A stretch of 64,000 bases of DNA, from positions 1 through 64,000 of the forward strand of contig NZ_BEXF01000022.1 in the NCBI RefSeq assembly GCF_002897295.1, written 5' to 3'. This DNA is from Brevibacillus reuszeri. GTDB lineage: Bacteria > Bacillota > Bacilli > Brevibacillales > Brevibacillaceae. Both the position numbers and the translations under genes were made by a program. Below, piece after piece: positions 59,440 through 64,000 of the stretch. Every line of letters begins with the position of its first letter. The stretch's first letter is position 1. The notes below the pieces were generated by a model. The model made no database searches, was not told the origin of the DNA, and saw nothing but the letters and a program-made list of their open reading frames with translations.

Positions 59440-61695
59440 GTGTCAAGTAAAATGTTGGGGAAGTTAGAGACAGTCTTTTCCTACACGGCCCATTTTATTT
59501 TGCAATCTTGGCCGGAAAAGCGCCCAGGCATCCTTTTCTTGACAGATTCCGGGGGCCGTGTCATTAACATCATAGAGATGCAGGTTGGTCAATCATGGAA
59601 CCCTCAAGAGCTTGAACTGCGAAAAGATTCTCCGCCAATCGGGGAGTTGAATGACTACGTAAAGGAATCAATCAGCACGAGTCAGATCGTAGTGAGGGTC
59701 AGCAGTGAGGATTCTCTTGTCTACGGAGCATTTCCTCTGCACGAGCAGGACGGTGAGATACGTGCAGTGGTCGGGATGGTAACTCCCCGGGCGGAAATTG
59801 ATTTCGACCTTACCTCGTACATGCGTGGGCTCGAGCCGTTGATCCGAATGGGATATGACGCATACATCCAGCATGTTACAAGTCAAATCGTCATGGATTT
59901 GACCTTGCATGACACCACGCGAGAATTACTAGAAAGCCTGACGGGCCAGATCAGTGAAATTATTCAAAAGGGCTATTGCTCAGCAGTCAAGCTATCGGAA
60001 AATGGCTTATTGATTCCCCAAGAGTTTGTCACTACACAAGAAGTAGATTATGGACTGATCCAAATTACCCATTTGGTATCCCGCTTTGGTACTGATCCGG
60101 TCACGCCTGCAGTACTGGAGAATAATCGGATCGTTGTCGTTCCGATCAGCTTCAATGATAGTCCGCTATACGCACTGTTTTTACATCTTTCTCCGGACGA
60201 GCTCGATTATAAGTATGATGAACGCGATGTTGCGTTTTTGCAAGAGGTAGGGGGCAAAGCGAGTTGTGCCCTATGGCGAGCGATGATGTCTGACGAACTG
60301 CGCCGGGAAGCGAGCAAAAAGGACCTCTTGTACCAACTGATGTCCAAGATTCAGGCATCGATTGATGTGAACGATGTTCTACATGAGATCGTGACCAGCA
60401 TCCCGATTTTGTATCCTTACTTATCAGTGGAGCTGTTCCTGACGGTGGAACCGAATGCTACTACTCCAGTGAAACAGCTTTCCTTTCATGAGGAGGAGCC
60501 ATCGACTAGCACCAAGGCATATTTGGAAGGCAGACTGGTTGTTGATGAAATCGAGCAAGGCGATCAGCAGATGACTGTGATCGCCGCTCCACTTCTCGGT
60601 AAGCAAGGAATATACGGAGTGCTGCAGGTGACATCGGATCAGCTGGTTTCCTTGAGTCAGCACGAAACAAACTACATCGCGATTTTGGCTGATACCGCTG
60701 GGACTGCATTTGAAAATGCACAACTATATCAGCAATCACGTAATTTGATCCGTGAGCTACGATTGATCAACGAAATGGCGAGGCAGTTGAACCGAAGTCT
60801 CAATTTAAAGGAGATTTTGGACTTTGTGACCACCATGATGCGGGCTACGTTTGATGCAGAATTTTGTGCAATTTTAAACAAGACGCCCGGGGAAGACAAT
60901 TTTCAGGTCCTTTCGTCTTCGATTCCTGCGTATAATGGCATGAGTATTCAGGCCTCAGAAAAGCCATTTCAGGAAATACTCTTGAACAAACAGGCATTGC
61001 TTTTGGCGCAGCCAGGTTCTGGACCGCTACCGTTTTCACTGATGCCTTGCTCTTCGCTGATGGGCGTACCGCTAGTTGTCGAGGGAGAAGTCAGTGGAGT
61101 CCTTTTAGTCGCTGATTCACGCTATCATTTTTTTAGTTTTGACGACTACAAGCTCCTCGAAATATTCGGACAACATGCGAGTCTGGCGATGACCAATGCT
61201 GTGCTCCATAACGAAATGGAGCGCATGGTGATTACGGACAACCTGACAGGGCTGTTCACGCGCAGGCATCTGAACGAACGAGTCAGGTCCTCGCTGGAAA
61301 AAGACCCGTACGGCTCACTGATCCTGATTGATATTGATTTCTTCAAGACGGTGAATGATACGTTTGGCCACCAGGTTGGCGATGAAGTATTGATTCAGGT
61401 ATCCGATCTTATACGGCACAGTATCCGCGAAACGGATATTGCCGCGCGCTGGGGTGGAGAGGAGCTTGCCGTCTATTTGCCGCGAGTGGACAAGGCTACG
61501 GCACATACCGTCGCCGAGAGAATTCGGGAGTGCGTAGAACAGCAAACATCTCCGCGAGTGACGATCTCGTGCGGCCTTGCCAAATGGAATAAGGAGCTTG
61601 ACGTAAATCTTAGCGTAGAAGCTTTGTTCCATCAGGCGGATGTGGCCTTGTACGAAGCGAAAAATTCAGGGAGAAATCAAGTTGTGTTAGCATAG
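59440..61695 (+). CDS. GAF-GGDEF sensor diguanylate cyclase
   Basis: 751 aa from GTG 59440 with AGGGAG upstream. There are no membrane helices. Two or more GAF-like domains fill residues 1-570 (for instance IAAPLLGKQGIYGVLQVTSD and LMGVPLVVEGEVSGVLLVAD). The C-terminal GGDEF domain has RWGGEEL at about 670-676 and the product-inhibition site RETD five residues before it. It should make cyclic di-GMP from GTP in response to a small ligand. A terminator follows directly. Confidence 0.92.
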   Translation: MSSKMLGKLETVFSYTAHFILQSWPEKRPGILFLTDSGGRVINIIEMQVGQSWNPQELELRKDSPPIGELNDYVKESISTSQIVVRVSSEDSLVYGAFPLHEQDGEIRAVVGMVTPRAEIDFDLTSYMRGLEPLIRMGYDAYIQHVTSQIVMDLTLHDTTRELLESLTGQISEIIQKGYCSAVKLSENGLLIPQEFVTTQEVDYGLIQITHLVSRFGTDPVTPAVLENNRIVVVPISFNDSPLYALFLHLSPDELDYKYDERDVAFLQEVGGKASCALWRAMMSDELRREASKKDLLYQLMSKIQASIDVNDVLHEIVTSIPILYPYLSVELFLTVEPNATTPVKQLSFHEEEPSTSTKAYLEGRLVVDEIEQGDQQMTVIAAPLLGKQGIYGVLQVTSDQLVSLSQHETNYIAILADTAGTAFENAQLYQQSRNLIRELRLINEMARQLNRSLNLKEILDFVTTMMRATFDAEFCAILNKTPGEDNFQVLSSSIPAYNGMSIQASEKPFQEILLNKQALLLAQPGSGPLPFSLMPCSSLMGVPLVVEGEVSGVLLVADSRYHFFSFDDYKLLEIFGQHASLAMTNAVLHNEMERMVITDNLTGLFTRRHLNERVRSSLEKDPYGSLILIDIDFFKTVNDTFGHQVGDEVLIQVSDLIRHSIRETDIAARWGGEELAVYLPRVDKATAHTVAERIRECVEQQTSPRVTISCGLAKWNKELDVNLSVEALFHQADVALYEAKNSGRNQVVLA

Positions 61696-61725
61696 AGCCA
61701 AAACAGTGGCTCTTTTCTCTTTTTA
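61695..61725 (+). terminator. Terminator of the GGDEF gene
   Basis: GAGCCA pairs with TGGCTC around a 6-nt loop, then a T-rich run; it overlaps the last base of the stop codon. Confidence 0.8.
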
Positions 61726-61768
61726 GCAGGCACTGGAAAAAAGTGAAGAGAAGGTTGGGTGAAAATAG

Positions 61769-62764
61769 ATGGCAGCAGGGCAAAGCAACGAGATCGTGAC
61801 AGAAATGGCCCCGGATGTATTTTGTCTGGAGATACCAACCCCGTTTAATGTGGGGCCAGTCAATGTGTATGTGGTAAAAGGAGAGAAGCTGACGTTAGTG
61901 GATGTCGGTCCGCTAACAGAGGCTGCGTGGCAGGCACTTACGACAGGTTTAGCTTCCATCGGTTACAGCGTGGAAGACATTGAGCAGGTAGTTTTGACGC
62001 ACCATCACGTGGATCATTGCGGCTTGCTGGAAAAAGTCAGACAAGTCTCTGGCGCAACGACACTTGCTCATCCACAGGCTGCTCCTTACGTAGAACAGGA
62101 TGAAGACTTCATCGGTTTTCACGATCGCTTTTTTACAGACCTCTATAAAAAAGCAGGCGTTCCAGAAGAGAAGCTGATCATCATTGAAAAATTTCATCAA
62201 CTCATGAAAACCTTCTCGGAGCCTAGTCAAATTGACGGTTTGCTAAAGCATGAACAGGTAGTCCCTCATTTGTCTGATTGGAAGGTACTGTATACGCCTG
62301 GTCACAGTCAAAGCCATCTTTCCTTGTATCGACAAAAAGACCGTGTCATGATCGGCGGGGACCACATTATAAAGCACATTTCCTCAAATGCCTTTATCGA
62401 GCCACCCCGGGATCGTTCAGGGGCCCGCCCGTTAACGCTGGTGCAATACCGAACTGCTTTGCAGATGTGTGCAGATCAGGAGATTGATCTCGTGCTGTCT
62501 GGTCATGGAGAGCCGGTCATCAATCATCGGGAGCTGGTACTCACACGCTTGCAAAAAAACTGGGAGCGGACGGATACGCTGCGCCGCATGCTAGCCGATG
62601 GTGAAAAATCAGCCTATGAGCTAACCGCATTGCTCTTTCCCACCCTGTATGAAAAAGAACTGCCGCTAACCCTCTCGGAAACGCTAGGTCACATCGATCT
62701 CTTGACCATTCTTCACCAGGTAGAGGTCCGTGAGCAGAATGGCATTCTGTATTACTACTTGTAG
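61769..62764 (+). CDS. MBL-fold metallo-hydrolase
   Basis: 331 aa. The metallo-beta-lactamase zinc motif is VVLTHHHVDHCGLLEK (His/Asp at about 78-83), with further ligands in LYTPGHSQSHLSLY (His) and MIGGDHIIK (Asp) and the final LSGHGEPV (His). The last 70 residues form a winged-helix-like tail (MLADGEKSAYELTALLFPTLY), as in the LACTB2/hydrolase branch. Likely cytosolic hydrolase of an ester or nucleic acid; the substrate is unknown. Confidence 0.88.
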   Translation: MAAGQSNEIVTEMAPDVFCLEIPTPFNVGPVNVYVVKGEKLTLVDVGPLTEAAWQALTTGLASIGYSVEDIEQVVLTHHHVDHCGLLEKVRQVSGATTLAHPQAAPYVEQDEDFIGFHDRFFTDLYKKAGVPEEKLIIIEKFHQLMKTFSEPSQIDGLLKHEQVVPHLSDWKVLYTPGHSQSHLSLYRQKDRVMIGGDHIIKHISSNAFIEPPRDRSGARPLTLVQYRTALQMCADQEIDLVLSGHGEPVINHRELVLTRLQKNWERTDTLRRMLADGEKSAYELTALLFPTLYEKELPLTLSETLGHIDLLTILHQVEVREQNGILYYYL

Positions 62765-62889
62765 GGAAGTGAGATCAGCCGACCAGCCAGCAGAATAAGC
62801 CCTTTCTTCCCCGGAAACGATAAGGGGGACGAGACCGCCTTGGAGGTACCCAAACGGGGTTGCCGAAACACGCGGAAGGAGGGGCAACT

Positions 62890-63795
62890 ATGCGCAATCG
62901 CTGGACGCTTTGTATGATGACACTGCTTTGTACTGCACTGGTTGGCTGCAATCAGATGGGAGTCAAGCAAAATGCAGGTTCTGCCTACGATCAAATACGC
63001 GATCGTTTTTCGCAGCAGCAGTCCTACGCATTTTATGGCCGCACGAAGCTATTGACGGCAAACAGCTCCAATGCCAACATGGTCAATTTTTCGGGTAGAA
63101 AAGATGGCGATGCCGTGTATATGAAGGTAAAGCTATCGGTTCCTGACGAGAAACGGATTGACACACTATCCCTCTTGCATCAGGGAGATAAGCTGTACGC
63201 CAAAGAAGGCGACAACCAGGATTGGAAAAACGTAGCAAAAAAAGATGTGGCCATGCAGCAGGAAATGAACAACTGGAGTCCGGTTTTTTCGTTCCAGCAA
63301 ATGGATGATATGAAGAGAAATGTGCGGACTTTGCCAGATGAAAATCCGAATGATGAATTGGAAGCCATCCGGGTTACACTTGATTCAGCAAAGCTGAAGA
63401 GCTGGCTGGCTACGCAGATGAGAGAGCAGACAGCTTCCGGGGCTAGTATCCAATCTACACCTGACTTCAAGCATAAGCCCAAACTGAAGCTGGCAATGGC
63501 TCTTTCTGATGGAGCTTGGCAAAGAACGCATGCCAAACAGGCTGGACCTACAATCCAATCCAAAGCGAAACCGGATGTAAACGAAATTGTAGATCAAATG
63601 GATCTGGAAGCGGAATACACGATCTACTACAATAAAACTAGCATGCTCCCGACGAATTTGACGATGTCAATTCGCTCTGTGTATGATTTGAACAATCAGC
63701 GTGTTCACGAGCATTCGCAAGTGGAGACGTACCTGCAAAATTATGGACGTGTACAACCGCTGCCCACTCCTGCTGAAGCAACGACAGAAGGTTAA
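62890..63795 (+). CDS. Uncharacterised lipoprotein
   Basis: 301 aa from the ATG at 62890 with AAGGAGGGG upstream. The signal MRNRWTLCMMTLLCTALVGC has the lipid Cys at residue 20. The mature part begins NQMGVKQNAGSAYDQIRDRF and is mostly beta-rich and hydrophilic, without any recognised domain; it resembles in style the LolA/outer-surface-type lipoproteins of Bacillales. It probably sits on the outer membrane face. Convergent with the gene at the right edge. Confidence 0.75.
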   Translation: MRNRWTLCMMTLLCTALVGCNQMGVKQNAGSAYDQIRDRFSQQQSYAFYGRTKLLTANSSNANMVNFSGRKDGDAVYMKVKLSVPDEKRIDTLSLLHQGDKLYAKEGDNQDWKNVAKKDVAMQQEMNNWSPVFSFQQMDDMKRNVRTLPDENPNDELEAIRVTLDSAKLKSWLATQMREQTASGASIQSTPDFKHKPKLKLAMALSDGAWQRTHAKQAGPTIQSKAKPDVNEIVDQMDLEAEYTIYYNKTSMLPTNLTMSIRSVYDLNNQRVHEHSQVETYLQNYGRVQPLPTPAEATTEG

Positions 63796-63799
63796 CGAG

Positions 63800-63848
63800 A
63801 AAAGACGCTCACTTTCCTTTCATTCAGCGGAAAGCGGCGTCTTTTTCT
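63800..63848. terminator. Terminator between the lipoprotein and the right-edge gene
   Basis: AAAAGACGC and GCGTCTTTTT pair, with TTCC/GGAA inside. Confidence 0.75.
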
Positions 63849-63869
63849 CAGATAGGATATTTCTGCGGC

Positions 63870-64000
63870 TTAGCTAAACGGCATGGGCGTAGCCAGATTT
63901 CCTCCCGGGTTCATACGCTTGGCAATCTCCATGAGGACGGGATAATGATCAGATGGTCCCATAGGGGGCGCGGTTGCCTGGAAGAATTGCAGGTCATGCG
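63870..64000 (-). CDS. C-terminal fragment of an unidentified protein (partial)
   Basis: The last 43 codons are visible on the minus strand, ending MPFS before TAA at 63872-63870; the rest lies beyond the window. The fragment has GPSDHYPVLMEIAKRM. An SDHYPV motif is common near the end of endonuclease/exonuclease/phosphatase-fold proteins, but one motif is not enough for a name. Confidence 0.4.
   Translation of the reverse strand, partial: HDLQFFQATAPPMGPSDHYPVLMEIAKRMNPGGNLATPMPFS

Noticed and set aside
1..64000. CRISPR arrays, rRNA, tRNA, prophage structural genes
   Set aside because: No regularly spaced direct repeats, rRNA or tRNA cloverleaf sequences were seen. The encapsulin is capsid-like but is paired with an IMEF cargo and not with phage genes.

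Overview
The window looks like chromosomal DNA of a spore-forming, aerobic Firmicute of the Brevibacillus type (order Bacillales, Paenibacillaceae side). The reasons are strong AGGAGG-type ribosome binding sites with many TTG and GTG starts, a GerA-type spore germination operon, a YjcZ-type small sporulation protein, an S-layer-homology protein, an IMEF-type encapsulin, and the neighbourhood rpsD / acuABC / ccpA / aroA / ytxJ, which Bacillus also has. There is no rRNA, tRNA or CRISPR array. The species assignment is inference.

Layout. 1-6 kb: glycosyltransferase, two TetR regulators each next to a small redox-type gene, a phosphodiesterase lipoprotein and a DUF3892 protein. 6-10 kb: a heterodimeric ABC exporter with one degenerate ATP site. 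10-17 kb: RibD-like reductase, aconitase, and a BmrA-like ABC exporter co-transcribed with a two-component system. 17-24 kb: molybdopterin genes (MoeB-like, a MoaD-MoaE fusion, MoaC) around an alkylation-repair group (Ogt, a 2OG-Fe(II) oxygenase, AlkA, an SPL-like radical SAM protein). 24-28 kb: a SAM-I riboswitch controlling mtnE, a Fur-box gene of unknown function, and a second aminotransferase. 28-32 kb: the ger operon. 32-35 kb: IMEF cargo and encapsulin shell, opposite a Fur-box DUF2325 gene. 35-38.4 kb: a 3.3 kb element with a large serine recombinase that splits an HtrA-like protease gene. 39-46 kb: PadR regulator, M29 aminopeptidase, YjcZ, zinc-finger-like proteins, YtxJ and a large FtsA-like protein. 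45-52 kb: aroA, CsoR-like regulator, ccpA, an MTA/SAH nucleosidase fused to a glutaredoxin, and acuABC. 52-64 kb: class A PBP, rpsD, S-layer-homology protein, histidine phosphatase, GAF-GGDEF protein, MBL-fold hydrolase, lipoprotein and a partial gene at the right edge.

The most unusual signals are these. (1) A family of three long, nearly palindromic intergenic elements (about 24.33, 42.27 and 49.19 kb) whose arms differ between copies by paired, compensating changes. (2) A serine-recombinase element inserted at a 9-bp core inside a serine protease gene; it separates the catalytic His and Asp from the catalytic Ser, and precise excision would restore the frame. (3) Double Fur boxes in front of two uncharacterised genes, one of them facing an iron-storage encapsulin. 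(4) A seven-T run that puts the first ABC exporter gene out of frame with its own well-placed ribosome binding site, preceded by a possible leader ORF.
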